From the NCBI RefSeq assembly GCF_016481305.1, contig NZ_JAENBO010000001.1, forward strand, positions 124,001 to 188,000: a stretch of DNA of 64,000 nucleotides, written 5' to 3'. A program made the position numbers and the translations under genes. The notes under the pieces are model-generated. The model did no database searches. It was not told where the DNA came from and worked only from the letters and a program-made list of their open reading frames with translations. How positions within the stretch are numbered: the first letter of the stretch is position 1; every line of letters starts with the position of its first letter. This stretch comes from Streptococcus pacificus (GTDB taxonomy: Bacteria > Bacillota > Bacilli > Lactobacillales > Streptococcaceae). Below are positions 1 to 9,461 of this stretch, in pieces.

Positions 1-2
1 CG

Positions 3-134
3 GAAAGTGTTTCCGATTTAAATACTCAAGCCAGAACATTGGGGCAAAAAGCAACTGACACCTCATCAAATGTTAGTCATATGAGCAAGGCTTATACGGT
101 TGCAAAAATTGCAAAAAAAATATTTAAAAAATAA
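3..134 (+). CDS. DUF948-family protein, C-terminal end (partial)
   Basis: An open frame runs in from the window edge and stops at TAA 132-134; only the last 43 residues are present. The tail is Ser/Thr/Gln-rich and ends in a basic stretch (KIAKKIFKK). It lies 11 bases before a YtxH gene. In streptococci a DUF948 general-stress-type membrane protein precedes YtxH, usually after hprK and lgt, so this identification is by context and tail composition. The membrane segment and the start lie outside the window. Function in the family is not established. Confidence 0.6.
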   Translation, partial: ESVSDLNTQARTLGQKATDTSSNVSHMSKAYTVAKIAKKIFKK

Positions 135-145
135 GGAGAACAATC

Positions 146-679
146 ATGGGTAAATTTATGAAGACAGCAATTATTGGTGCTATTTCAGGGGCCGCTGCAG
201 CTTACTTTTTAACCACTAAAGAAGGAAAAAAAGTTAAAGATAAAGTAACAGATGCCGTTGAAAAATTTAAGGAAGATCCTGAAATTTACCAAGAACTAGC
301 TAAAGAAAAAACAAAAGAATATAAAGATTTTGCTGTTGATACCTTTAAAGAATACAAAGAAAAATTAGAATCAGGAGAAATCACACCTGAAGATATTGCT
401 AAAAATATCAAAGAAACAGCAAAAGAAGGTTTTTCATCTATCAAAGAAACGATTAAAGATATTCAGTTGACAGATGACAAAACTGTTGGTGATGAGTTAG
501 AAGAAGAAGATATTATTATTGATTATGATCAAGTTGTCGAAGACGTGAAAGAGACAGCTAGTGACGTTAAAGATGATATTGAAGAAAAAGCATCTGATGT
601 CAAAGAAAATGTTGAAGAAACAACAAGTGATGTCAAAGAAGCTGTCGAAGAAAAAATTGATGATATCACCAAAGACTAG
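146..679 (+). CDS. YtxH domain-containing general stress-type protein
   Basis: 177 residues. An N-terminal hydrophobic Gly/Ala-rich helix (about residues 5-23, with GAISGAAAAYFL) is followed by the typical TKEGKK motif of YtxH (PF12732). The rest is highly charged and should form a long helix. Residues about 130-175 hold a degenerate 11-residue repeat (variants of ETASDVKDDIE) resembling LEA-like amphipathic helices. A strong AAGGAG sits 7 bases before ATG. It is probably cotranscribed with the upstream DUF948 gene and ends at the terminator at 701. In Bacillus, YtxH belongs to the general stress regulon; its role in streptococci is unknown. It is likely membrane-attached by the N-terminus. 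Confidence 0.8.
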   Translation: MGKFMKTAIIGAISGAAAAYFLTTKEGKKVKDKVTDAVEKFKEDPEIYQELAKEKTKEYKDFAVDTFKEYKEKLESGEITPEDIAKNIKETAKEGFSSIKETIKDIQLTDDKTVGDELEEEDIIIDYDQVVEDVKETASDVKDDIEEKASDVKENVEETTSDVKEAVEEKIDDITKD

Positions 680-700
680 TAATTGTAATTAAAATTATTA

Positions 701-731
701 AAATCCCCGCCTACTACTAGACGGGGATTTT
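701..731 (+). terminator. Rho-independent terminator after the YtxH gene
   Basis: AAATCCCCG and CGGGGATTT arms around a short loop, followed by T-rich sequence. It also lies downstream of the convergent small gene at 784-1071 and may serve both strands. Confidence 0.8.
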
Positions 732-783
732 GATATTAGGTTATAAAATATAAAAACTTTCCTCTATCTACCATAAAAGAAAG

Positions 784-1071
784 TTAAGTGTTAAATAATT
801 CAATTAAATGAGGGATAAGATTAATTATCGCCAAACTACTAACAAAAGCAATTGGAAAAGCAAAGAGTGGTTGAAGGTTCACTGAAAGAAGTACAAATGT
901 TAACGCAACAGTTGTAAGACAAAAAAAGGCTACTTTTAAGAAAAAAACAAGTTCTCTAAATTTTCTTTTTTTAGTATTTATAATTTTATAATCACTATAT
1001 TTGGGGGCAGAATTGGGATAAAATTCTTTATCTTCTTCATAACTATTCTGCCTATTTAATGGCACTGGCAT
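784..1071 (-). CDS. DUF3270-like small membrane protein
   Basis: 95 residues from the second of two nearby ATGs. The Shine-Dalgarno AAAGGAG directly abuts the first ATG (1077) but lies 6 bases from the ATG at 1071, so the latter is preferred. The first 40 residues are polar (ending in KKRKFRE), then come two hydrophobic segments (about residues 43-66 and 70-88). Size and organisation match the streptococcal DUF3270 family, which has no assigned function. It is a single gene transcribed opposite to its neighbours. The family assignment is from memory of the sequence type. Confidence 0.6.
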   Translation of the reverse strand: MPVPLNRQNSYEEDKEFYPNSAPKYSDYKIINTKKRKFRELVFFLKVAFFCLTTVALTFVLLSVNLQPLFAFPIAFVSSLAIINLIPHLIELFNT

Positions 1072-1172
1072 AGGCATCTCCTTTAAGTACCTTATTATAG
1101 TATCATAAAAAAGTAAAGTTTTTGTTACAATTTTGTTACATTCTATAAAAAAGGCCCATTTTTAGCGATTTT

Positions 1173-1181
1173 TGATAAAAT
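1173..1181 (+). promoter_or_regulatory. Extended -10 promoter of the first U32 gene (leaderless candidate)
   Basis: TGATAAAAT fits the extended -10 pattern TGN-TAAAAT. Only 7 bases separate it from the ATG at 1189, so transcription would start at or next to the A of the start codon. No usable Shine-Dalgarno lies in between. No clear -35 hexamer was seen. Confidence 0.5.
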
Positions 1182-1188
1182 ATTAGGT

Positions 1189-2118
1189 ATGAATAGAATT
1201 ATTGTAACAGCTACCGCTGAAAGTATTGAACAAGTTAACTATTTTTTAGACTTGGGTGTTGATCGTATTTATATTGGCGAAAAAAATTATGGCTTACGCT
1301 TAGCCAATACTTTTGAACTCGATGAGATAAAAGAAATAGCAACTCTTGTTCACCAAAAAGGAAAAGAACTAACCGTTGCTGTTAACGCCTTGATGCACCA
1401 AGACATGATTGATCATTTACCTACCTATCTTGATTTTCTAGAGGAGATTAAAACAGACTATATCACAGTGGGTGATACAGGTGTTATCTATCTTGTTAAT
1501 CAAGAAAAAAGACCATTTAAAATGATCTATGATGCTTCAACCATGGTTACCTCTAGTCGACAAATCAATTTTTGGGGTAAAGTCGGAAAAGTTTCAGAAG
1601 CAGTTTTAGCGAGAGAAATTCCTTCCGAGGAACTTTTTAAAATCGCCGATAATTTAGAGATACCAGCAGAAGTTTTAGTCTATGGTGCTAGTGTTATTCA
1701 TCATTCCAAGCGTCCCTTATTACAAAATTATTATAATTTCACGAAAATTGATGATGAAAAAGGCAAGGCACGCGATTTGTTTTTAGCAGAACCAAGTGAT
1801 CCTAATTCTCACTACTCTATCTATGAGGATAATCATGGCACACATGTTTTTGCTAATAATGATATAAATCTTATGACCAAATTAAATGAGCTAATCGCAC
1901 ATGATTTAACACACTGGAAACTAGACGGTATTTACACACCAGAAAAATCTTTTTCAGAGATTGTTAACTATTTCGTTAAAGCTAGAGATTTAATCTCATC
2001 TGATCAATTTGATCAAGCGCAAGCTCTTTTATTGGATGAAAAGATAAGAGAACATCATCCTAAAAATCGTCAACTAGACACAGGATTTTATGATTTTGAT
2101 CCTAATCTTGTAAAATAA
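1189..2118 (+). CDS. U32 peptidase-family protein, short form (TrhP1/YrrN-like)
   Basis: 309 residues with the U32 fold. It is the shorter of a tandem pair, like Bacillus yrrN-yrrO. In E. coli and Bacillus this family (TrhP) is needed for hydroxylation of uridine 34 in tRNA, using prephenate; older annotations call it a collagenase-like protease. The sequence begins with a TIM-barrel-like strand (IIVTATAESIEQVNYFLDLGVDRIYIG) and lacks the Cys-rich region of its long partner. A missing prephenate branch elsewhere in the window (tyrA and pheA absent beside aroC and aroK) is worth bearing in mind. It is followed 22 bases later by the long form and both end at the terminator at 3431. Confidence 0.85.
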   Translation: MNRIIVTATAESIEQVNYFLDLGVDRIYIGEKNYGLRLANTFELDEIKEIATLVHQKGKELTVAVNALMHQDMIDHLPTYLDFLEEIKTDYITVGDTGVIYLVNQEKRPFKMIYDASTMVTSSRQINFWGKVGKVSEAVLAREIPSEELFKIADNLEIPAEVLVYGASVIHHSKRPLLQNYYNFTKIDDEKGKARDLFLAEPSDPNSHYSIYEDNHGTHVFANNDINLMTKLNELIAHDLTHWKLDGIYTPEKSFSEIVNYFVKARDLISSDQFDQAQALLLDEKIREHHPKNRQLDTGFYDFDPNLVK

Positions 2119-2140
2119 TTTGTTTTGAGTGAGGAAAAAA

Positions 2141-3430
2141 ATGACAGGAGTAGAAAAAAAACGTCCCGAAGTCTTAGCTCCAGCTGGGACTCTTGAAAAA
2201 TTAAAGGTTGCTATCCATTATGGGGCAGATGCCGTCTTTATCGGTGGTCAAGCCTATGGTTTAAGAAGTAGAGCCGGTAATTTTACCATCGAAGAAATGG
2301 CGGAAGGTGTTGCTTTTGCTAAAAAATATGGGGCAAAAGTTTATGTTGCAGCTAATATGGTTACTCATGAAGGCAATGAAGAAGGTGCAGGAGAGTGGTT
2401 TCGTCAATTGAGAGATATTGGCATTGCTGCGGTTATTGTTTCTGATCCTACCTTGATTGAAATTTGTGCCATGGAAGCTCCAGGTTTAGAAATCCACTTA
2501 TCAACTCAAGCTTCAGCAACCAATGTTGAAACTTTCAAGTTTTGGAAAGATTATGGGTTGACTCGTGTAGTTTTAGCCCGTGAGGTATCAATGGCAGAGT
2601 TGGCTAAAATTAGAGAACGTACTGACGTTGAAATTGAAGCCTTTGTTCATGGTGCGATGTGTGTGTCATACTCTGGTCGCTGTACCCTATCAAACCACAT
2701 GAGTCACCGAGATGCCAATCGTGGTGGCTGTTCACAATCTTGTCGTTGGAAATATGACCTCTATGATATGCCTTTTGGTCAAGAACGTAAAAGTTTAAAA
2801 GGCGAAGTGGTGGAGCCATTTTCAATGAGTGCTGTTGATATGTCAATGATTGATCATATTCCAGATTTTATTGAAAATGGTGTTGATAGTCTCAAAATCG
2901 AAGGGAGAATGAAATCGATTCATTATGTCTCTACCGTCGCTAATTGTTATAAGGCAGCTGTTGATGCTTATATGGAGAGCCCTGCTAAGTTTGAAGCAAT
3001 CAAACAAGACTTAATTGATGAGTTATGGAAAGTCGCACAAAGGGAATTATCAACTGGCTTTTATTATGGTACTCCAACTGAAAATGAACAACTATTTGGT
3101 GCACGTCGTAAAATTCCTCAATACAAGTTTGTTGGCGAAGTGATGGCTTTTGATCAAGAAACAATGAGAGCTACCATTCGCCAAAGAAATGTCATCAATG
3201 AAGGGGATATTGTTGAGTTTTATGGACCAGGTTTTCGTCATTTTGAAACAACCATTACTGACTTACGAGATGAAGAAGGAACCAAAATTGATCGTGCTCC
3301 AAATCCTATGGAGTTACTATCAATAAAGGTTCCAGAAGCTGTCAAACCTGGTGATATGATTAGAAGTTGTAAAGAAGGATTAATTAATCTCTACAAGGAA
3401 GATGGCAGCAGTCAAACTGTTAGAATATAA
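2141..3430 (+). CDS. U32 peptidase-family protein, long form (TrhP2/YrrO-like)
   Basis: 429 residues. The ATG at 2141 is chosen over an upstream GTG at 2129 because GAGG at 2131-2134 is correctly spaced only for the ATG. The U32 signature is clear: residues around 170-200 read EAFVHGAMCVSYSGRC, then CSQSCRWKY, giving the conserved cysteines proposed to hold an iron-sulphur cluster in TrhP-type proteins. The C-terminal part is a beta-rich domain (IRQRNVINEGDIVEFYGPG). It forms an operon with the short form just upstream and is probably its partner in ho5U-type modification of tRNA wobble uridine. Confidence 0.9.
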   Translation: MTGVEKKRPEVLAPAGTLEKLKVAIHYGADAVFIGGQAYGLRSRAGNFTIEEMAEGVAFAKKYGAKVYVAANMVTHEGNEEGAGEWFRQLRDIGIAAVIVSDPTLIEICAMEAPGLEIHLSTQASATNVETFKFWKDYGLTRVVLAREVSMAELAKIRERTDVEIEAFVHGAMCVSYSGRCTLSNHMSHRDANRGGCSQSCRWKYDLYDMPFGQERKSLKGEVVEPFSMSAVDMSMIDHIPDFIENGVDSLKIEGRMKSIHYVSTVANCYKAAVDAYMESPAKFEAIKQDLIDELWKVAQRELSTGFYYGTPTENEQLFGARRKIPQYKFVGEVMAFDQETMRATIRQRNVINEGDIVEFYGPGFRHFETTITDLRDEEGTKIDRAPNPMELLSIKVPEAVKPGDMIRSCKEGLINLYKEDGSSQTVRI

Positions 3431-3458
3431 AAAGGTTCACTAATTAGTGAACCTTTTT
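3431..3458. terminator. Bidirectional terminator between convergent genes
   Basis: AAAAGGTTCAC and GTGAACCTTTT arms around TAATTA, with A and T runs on either side. It serves the U32 pair on + and the small gene ending at 3457 on -. Confidence 0.85.
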
Positions 3459-3780
3459 AATAATCTTTTAATTGATTTTGTGAGGCTTTTATAGAGGGTG
3501 GTACAATAGAGATTTTATGAATATCGCTAATCGCAATGATAGCTGATAAATTACGTTGAAAATTCTTCAAAATGAGTTTTTCACTATTCTCTTCAAAACG
3601 GACAATATCCCCTGTAAAACTCTTATCTTGGTAAATCACATGGACAGAAGAGTCATTATCAAGAGCCTGCTTAATAACATCAAGCAGTTGTTTTTTTGTG
3701 ATATCTTCTAGGGAAGGTTTTTCTTTAGGGTCAATAAAGTCTTTAAAAGCCTCTATTATTGGTTTAAATATCTTTATCAT
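3457..3780 (-). CDS. Unrecognised 107-residue protein with a C-terminal beta-rich domain
   Basis: The ATG at 3780 is taken as the start; an upstream in-frame TTG (3807) falls on the promoter (a TATAAT lies just before it). The N-terminal half is helical and charged; the C-terminal 55 residues (HVIYQDKSFTGDIVRFEENSEKLIL, broken here: HVIYQDKSF then GDIVRFEEN) look like a small five-stranded barrel, as in LSm/YolD-like domains, ending ISDIHKISIV. I do not recognise a named family with certainty. It is a single minus-strand gene. The fold statement is inference from the strand pattern only. Confidence 0.55.
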   Translation of the reverse strand: MIKIFKPIIEAFKDFIDPKEKPSLEDITKKQLLDVIKQALDNDSSVHVIYQDKSFTGDIVRFEENSEKLILKNFQRNLSAIIAISDIHKISIVPPSIKASQNQLKDY

Positions 3781-3935
3781 AGTATTTTCTCGTTTAAATT
3801 GATACAATGATTATACAATATTTTATGGTTAAATAAAATAGCAATTACAATAAAAATAGGTTACAAAATCATATTATAATGATAAGTCTGTTTTTATGAA
3901 CATTAATTTCGAATAGGCCATTAGGAGGATTTAAT

Positions 3936-4148
3936 ATGTCAGAATTTAGCTTTGAAATAGTAGAACACCTACTCGTTTTATCAGAAAATGAAAAGGGTTG
4001 GAAAAAGGAATTAAATAGAGTCAGCTACAATGGTGCAACACCAAAGTATGATATTCGTTCATGGAATGAAGACCACACCAAAATGGGAAAGGGCATTACT
4101 CTCACAAATGAAGAATTTGAAGTCCTTTTACGAGCCTTTAAAAAATAG
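3936..4148 (+). CDS. YdbC-type PC4-family DNA-binding protein
   Basis: 70 residues with an AGGAGG Shine-Dalgarno. The whole protein fits the bacterial PC4/YdbC family: beta strands with RVSYNG, the KYDIRSWNEDHTKMGKGI segment and the C-terminal helix TNEEFEVLLRAFKK. Lactococcal YdbC is a dimer that binds single-stranded DNA, with roles proposed in transcription or repair. It stands alone between two convergent genes and ends 3 bases before the bioY stop on the other strand. Confidence 0.85.
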   Translation: MSEFSFEIVEHLLVLSENEKGWKKELNRVSYNGATPKYDIRSWNEDHTKMGKGITLTNEEFEVLLRAFKK

Positions 4149-4151
4149 AAT

Positions 4152-4691
4152 TTAGTTGTAATAACTTTGACTTTTTAGAAGATTAAATAGTGGTTTTGAA
4201 ATAAGAGTCACAAGAACTAGTTTTAAAATTTCTGGCAGAATAAAAGGAACAAGACCTGCTTTTAGTGCATCTGAAAGATTGAGTTTTAAAAGAAACATCA
4301 AGCCTAAGAGACCAAAAATAAAAACGATTAAATCACCTAGAATATTGGCTAACAGTACTTTGGGAAGAGAAGACTTTGTGTTAGTTAGTAGTGACGTGAT
4401 AAAAGCAAATCCAAGCATTCCCCACAAAAAACCACCGGTTGGCCCAACTAAGACCTGAAAGCCAGCTGTCCCACCAGCAAAAACTGGAAGCCCAATTGCT
4501 CCTAAAATAAGATATAATAATGTTGCAGTGGTAGCTTCTTTGGGTTTTAATAGAGTAGCCACTAAACCAATAGCGAGCGTTTGAAGACTGAAAGGAACAC
4601 TACCAAAAGGAATGGTGATTTGTGCTAAAATCGCAATTAAAGCAGCAGCAATAGCTGTTAAAGTGAGTGAAAATGTTTTTGAATGTCTCAT
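4152..4691 (-). CDS. bioY: BioY biotin transporter, S component of an ECF transporter
   Basis: 179 residues, about six hydrophobic helices, with the BioY signatures ITIPFGSVPFSLQT near the N-terminus, and the Gly-rich GLPVFAGGTAG and GPTGGFLWG motifs in the middle. BioY binds biotin in the membrane and works with the shared energising module EcfA-A'-T, encoded elsewhere. A 9-bp inverted repeat at 4702-4734 covers its promoter and looks like a biotin-repressor site. The absence of biotin synthesis genes nearby is consistent with uptake-only supply. Confidence 0.95.
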   Translation of the reverse strand: MRHSKTFSLTLTAIAAALIAILAQITIPFGSVPFSLQTLAIGLVATLLKPKEATTATLLYLILGAIGLPVFAGGTAGFQVLVGPTGGFLWGMLGFAFITSLLTNTKSSLPKVLLANILGDLIVFIFGLLGLMFLLKLNLSDALKAGLVPFILPEILKLVLVTLISKPLFNLLKSQSYYN

Positions 4692-4701
4692 AAATACCTC
4701 T

Positions 4702-4734
4702 TTAGTTAACCTAAAATTTATAATAGTTAACTAA
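4702..4734 (-). promoter_or_regulatory. BirA-like biotin operator over the bioY promoter
   Basis: Perfect 9-bp inverted repeat TTAGTTAAC and GTTAACTAA separated by 15 bases. The spacing of 14-16 and the GGTTAAC half (on the minus strand) match known biotin repressor operators. A TATAAA-like -10 lies in the spacer, so binding would block RNA polymerase. Confidence 0.7.
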
Positions 4735-4773
4735 AATTATAGCAATTTTTAAAAAGAAGTCAATATCAAATTA

Positions 4774-4811
4774 AAAAAGTTTAGAGGATGATATCATCCT
4801 CTAAACTTTTT
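4774..4811. terminator. Terminator of lysS
   Basis: Near-perfect palindrome, AAAAAGTTTAGAGGATGAT and its complement, directly after the lysS stop on the minus strand. The flanking A and T runs make it functional in either direction. Confidence 0.85.
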
Positions 4812-4812
4812 C

Positions 4813-6420
<1,608 letters not shown>

Positions 6421-6440
6421 CTAACTTCTTAGGAGTAATT

Positions 6441-7343
6441 ATGATAACTTCAATTGTTTTTGACGTTGATGATACAATATATGATCAAAGACGTCCCTAT
6501 CAATTAGCTGTTGAAAAATGTTTCCCAGAGTTTGATATGAGTCATATCAAAGAGGCTTATATCCGTTTTCGTCATTATTCTGACACAGGCTTTCCAAAAG
6601 TTATCGCGGGAGAGTGGACAACGGAATATTTTCGTTTTTGGCGTTGTAAAGAGACGTTAATGGAATTTGGTCATCCAGAAATTGATGAAGAAATGGGGAT
6701 TCATTTTCAAGAGGTTTACGAGCATGAATTGGCAAATATTACCATGCTTGATGAGATGAGAATGACGCTAGAGTTTTTAAAGTCAAAAAACGTTCCTATG
6801 GGTATTATTACCAATGGTCCAACAGAACATCAACTGAAAAAAGTTAAAAAATTGGGCCTTTATGAGTACATTGATCCTAAAAGAGTAATTGTTAGTCAGG
6901 CCACTGGTTTTCAAAAGCCAGAAAAAGAAATTTTTAATCTTGCTGCTCAACAATTTGATATGAACCCAAGTACAACTTTATATGTTGGTGATTCTTATGA
7001 TAATGATATTGTCGGTGCTCATAAAAGTGGTTGGCACTCAATGTGGTTTAATCACAGAGGAAGAAGTTTAAAACCAGGGACTAAACCAGTTTTTGACCTT
7101 GAAATTGATAATTTTGAACAACTTTTTGGTGCCGTTAAAGTATTATTTGACCTACCTGATAATAAGTTTATTTTTGACACCAATGAAAAGAGTAATCCTA
7201 TCTTGCAGATGGGGATCAATAATGGTTTAATGATGGCGGCTGAGCGTTTACTTGAAAGTAATATGAGCATTGATAAGGTTGTTATCCTACTTCGCTTAGA
7301 TAAAAAACAAGAACAATTTCTTAGGATGAAATATAGTCACTAA
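6441..7343 (+). CDS. HAD-superfamily hydrolase with a C-terminal extension
   Basis: 300 residues. HAD motif I is DVDDT (residues 8-12), motif II is ITNG, the motif III lysine lies in FQKPEKEIF, and motif IV is GDSYDNDIVGA. The cap insert makes it a subfamily IA phosphatase; the substrate cannot be deduced. The HAD domain ends near residue 230, as usual for YjjG-type enzymes, but about 65 further residues follow (NKFIFDTNEKSNPILQMGIN and helices up to MKYSH). I do not recognise that tail. TAGGAG precedes the start. It ends in a terminator shared with the convergent phosphatase. Confidence 0.85.
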   Translation: MITSIVFDVDDTIYDQRRPYQLAVEKCFPEFDMSHIKEAYIRFRHYSDTGFPKVIAGEWTTEYFRFWRCKETLMEFGHPEIDEEMGIHFQEVYEHELANITMLDEMRMTLEFLKSKNVPMGIITNGPTEHQLKKVKKLGLYEYIDPKRVIVSQATGFQKPEKEIFNLAAQQFDMNPSTTLYVGDSYDNDIVGAHKSGWHSMWFNHRGRSLKPGTKPVFDLEIDNFEQLFGAVKVLFDLPDNKFIFDTNEKSNPILQMGINNGLMMAAERLLESNMSIDKVVILLRLDKKQEQFLRMKYSH

Positions 7344-7379
7344 AAAAGAAACAGAAAAAATTTTTTTCTGTTTCTTTTT
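7342..7379. terminator. Bidirectional terminator between convergent genes
   Basis: AAAAAGAAACAGAAAAAA and its complement form a long A/T stem overlapping the stop codon of the HAD gene and reaching the stop of the minus-strand phosphatase. Confidence 0.75.
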
Positions 7380-8025
7380 AATTTGGTGTGACAAGTGTTT
7401 CTTCAATCATTTCAAGATGATTTGTGTTGTTCCACTCAATCAACTGATAATCTTTTAGGTTGGTTGTTTCTAAAATGGTGAGACTAGCATTGTCTAAATG
7501 GCCTAATTTTTTAAATTCGCTTGGTTCATAACCTAGTAAGCAATGAATAGTTGCACTAAGACTAGCTCCATGACCAACAATCAGAACATTGTCATGGTTC
7601 TTATCAAGTGATTGAATAACATCAATAATACGATGGGTGACTTGATAAAGCGTTTCTGCGTCAAAAACAGAAGGAGAAAATTGCGCTAAGTTATGATAAA
7701 AAGCTTTAATTTGCTTAGGATAAATAGCCTTAGCTATACTAATTTTTTTCCCTTCAAGGCTCCCAAGATACCATTCACGAAGTTTTTCTTTTGTTTGAAA
7801 GGAGTGAAGGTAGTCATTGTTTTCTAAAATAACTTCAGTACTTTTAATAGCTCTAGGTAAATCACTGGAATAAACCTCATCAAATTTAATGTGACGAAGT
7901 TCTTGTCCTAAAAGGTTAAGGTCGTCATAAGCTTCAGGAAGCAGTTCAGAATCCATCGTACTACCTTGAAAACGTCCTTCGAGGTTTGAGTAAGTTTTAC
8001 CATGTCGAATAAAATATAATTTCAT
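7378..8025 (-). CDS. Histidine phosphatase family protein (phosphoglycerate mutase-like)
   Basis: 215 residues. The catalytic RHG motif is at residues 7-9 (YFIRHGKTYSN) and the second catalytic histidine lies in IVGHGAS. It is of the broad-specificity phosphatase type rather than glycolytic mutase, which is longer; the substrate is unknown. It follows ybaK by 43 bases on the same strand, so they are probably cotranscribed in the minus-strand run that begins with DUF368. Confidence 0.85.
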   Translation of the reverse strand: MKLYFIRHGKTYSNLEGRFQGSTMDSELLPEAYDDLNLLGQELRHIKFDEVYSSDLPRAIKSTEVILENNDYLHSFQTKEKLREWYLGSLEGKKISIAKAIYPKQIKAFYHNLAQFSPSVFDAETLYQVTHRIIDVIQSLDKNHDNVLIVGHGASLSATIHCLLGYEPSEFKKLGHLDNASLTILETTNLKDYQLIEWNNTNHLEMIEETLVTPN

Positions 8026-8068
8026 AGGGCTCCTTCTTGTCTTATTGTTAATTAATCTTATTTCTTTT

Positions 8069-8545
8069 TTACTCTATCAAATCGGCAAACTTAGCATCAA
8101 CAAAATCAGCTAATTGTTGACTATTGATTTTGATAGAGTGCCCGATTTCCCCTGCAGATACAATCATTTCACCATAAGAGAGGGCAAGTTGATCAATATA
8201 GATGGGGTAGTCGTGTCTTTGTCTAATGCCTACAGGATTATTAGCCCCATGAACATAACCGGTTGTTGCTTGCAAAGCCTTTTGTGGAATCATTTTTACT
8301 TTTTTATTGCCAGAAATTTTTGCTAATTTTTTTTCAGACAAATGTTTTTGAACGGGAATAATTCCAATAATAGGACCAGTTTTATCACCTGAGAGGGCTA
8401 AGGTTTTGAAAATTAATTCTGAATGGTTGGTTTGGCTCGTTGGTTTGCCTTCTTTAAGTGTAATAAAAACATCTTCGTATGAAATGTTTGCCTTGTCAAG
8501 AATTTGATTGACTAGTGTTTTTTTAGGTTTGGTTTTCTTACTCAT
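8069..8545 (-). CDS. ybaK: YbaK/EbsC-type Cys-tRNA(Pro) deacylase
   Basis: 158 residues spanning the whole YbaK domain, with the conserved lysine region (IFKTLAL), TGYVHGANNPVG and the C-terminal GEIGHSIKI. The family hydrolyses cysteine wrongly attached to tRNA-Pro. The ATG overlaps the stop of the upstream DUF368 gene (ATGA), indicating translational coupling. Confidence 0.92.
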   Translation of the reverse strand: MSKKTKPKKTLVNQILDKANISYEDVFITLKEGKPTSQTNHSELIFKTLALSGDKTGPIIGIIPVQKHLSEKKLAKISGNKKVKMIPQKALQATTGYVHGANNPVGIRQRHDYPIYIDQLALSYGEMIVSAGEIGHSIKINSQQLADFVDAKFADLIE

Positions 8546-9384
8546 TTATATTTTTCCTCAAGTTGACTCATCCAAAAACCTAGTACTATACCACCTATGA
8601 AAAAGAGGATGGTTAATAGTAATGTCCAAACAGTAACACTACTGTATGAAATGCTTTCACTGTTTTTGGCATTTGGAATAACGATTAAAAGAGTACTAGA
8701 TAGTACGAGCCCAATGATAAAATGATAGACACGTGAGTGGTAATGATTTAAAGCATAGTCCATGAGTTTTGAAAATGACAACATGGTGATAGCACCACCA
8801 ATAGCTATCGGTAGAAAAACACCAACTAGGTCAAGATTTTTAAAACCAGTTAACATTGGCGCGTAAAGTCCCATAATTAGTAATAGATTTGAGGGGCTTA
8901 ATCCAGGAACCAAGACACCCAACGCAATCAATGCACCCGCTAGAATGAAGGTTGTGAAATTAGCAGGGATTACACCAATCAAATCATTTAAAAAGTACAA
9001 TATGAGACCAGAAATAATGAAAGTTCCTACTAAAATAGTGAGGTCTACACCATCTCTTTTTTTACCAGTAACAGACTCTTTGAAAAGACTAGGGAGAGTG
9101 CCAACAATGGCTCCAGAAAAAGCCCATAATACAACAACTTGATGGTGTTCTAAAAGATATTCAAGTGGTGCAGAAAAAAGAGCGATACCTAGAATGCCAC
9201 CAATACCAACGGGCACAAAAAATAAGAGGTTTTTGATAAAGTCTTGGCGAATGTGAGCCAAAAAGGAGATGATGCGTTCATACAATCCTAAGATGGAAGC
9301 TAGTACACCTCCAGAAACACCAGGCAAAATAAAACCAAGAGCGATAACAATCCCCTTTAGTAGTCTTGTTAACCAAGAAATCAT
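8542..9384 (-). CDS. DUF368 membrane protein (PopT-type polyprenyl-phosphate transporter)
   Basis: 280 residues, with 8 or so hydrophobic segments and the DUF368 signature near the N-terminus (GIVIALGFILPGVSGGVLA). The start is set at 9384, because GGAGG lies 5 bases before that ATG; an ATG 12 bases further upstream contains the Shine-Dalgarno itself. DUF368 proteins (PopT) were shown to recycle undecaprenyl phosphate across the membrane, so a role in wall precursor recycling is expected. It is translationally coupled to ybaK. Confidence 0.9.
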   Translation of the reverse strand: MISWLTRLLKGIVIALGFILPGVSGGVLASILGLYERIISFLAHIRQDFIKNLLFFVPVGIGGILGIALFSAPLEYLLEHHQVVVLWAFSGAIVGTLPSLFKESVTGKKRDGVDLTILVGTFIISGLILYFLNDLIGVIPANFTTFILAGALIALGVLVPGLSPSNLLLIMGLYAPMLTGFKNLDLVGVFLPIAIGGAITMLSFSKLMDYALNHYHSRVYHFIIGLVLSSTLLIVIPNAKNSESISYSSVTVWTLLLTILFFIGGIVLGFWMSQLEEKYK

Positions 9385-9461
9385 GATTTCCTCCATAAAA
9401 AAAACAGTATAATATAATATTATACCATTTTATAACAATTATTGAAGCCTATTTTTGGCTT

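Noticed and set aside
9444..9460. Terminator after thiT
   Set aside because: Only a 5-bp stem (AAGCC/GGCTT) and no T run on the minus strand; read-through into DUF368 is likely.
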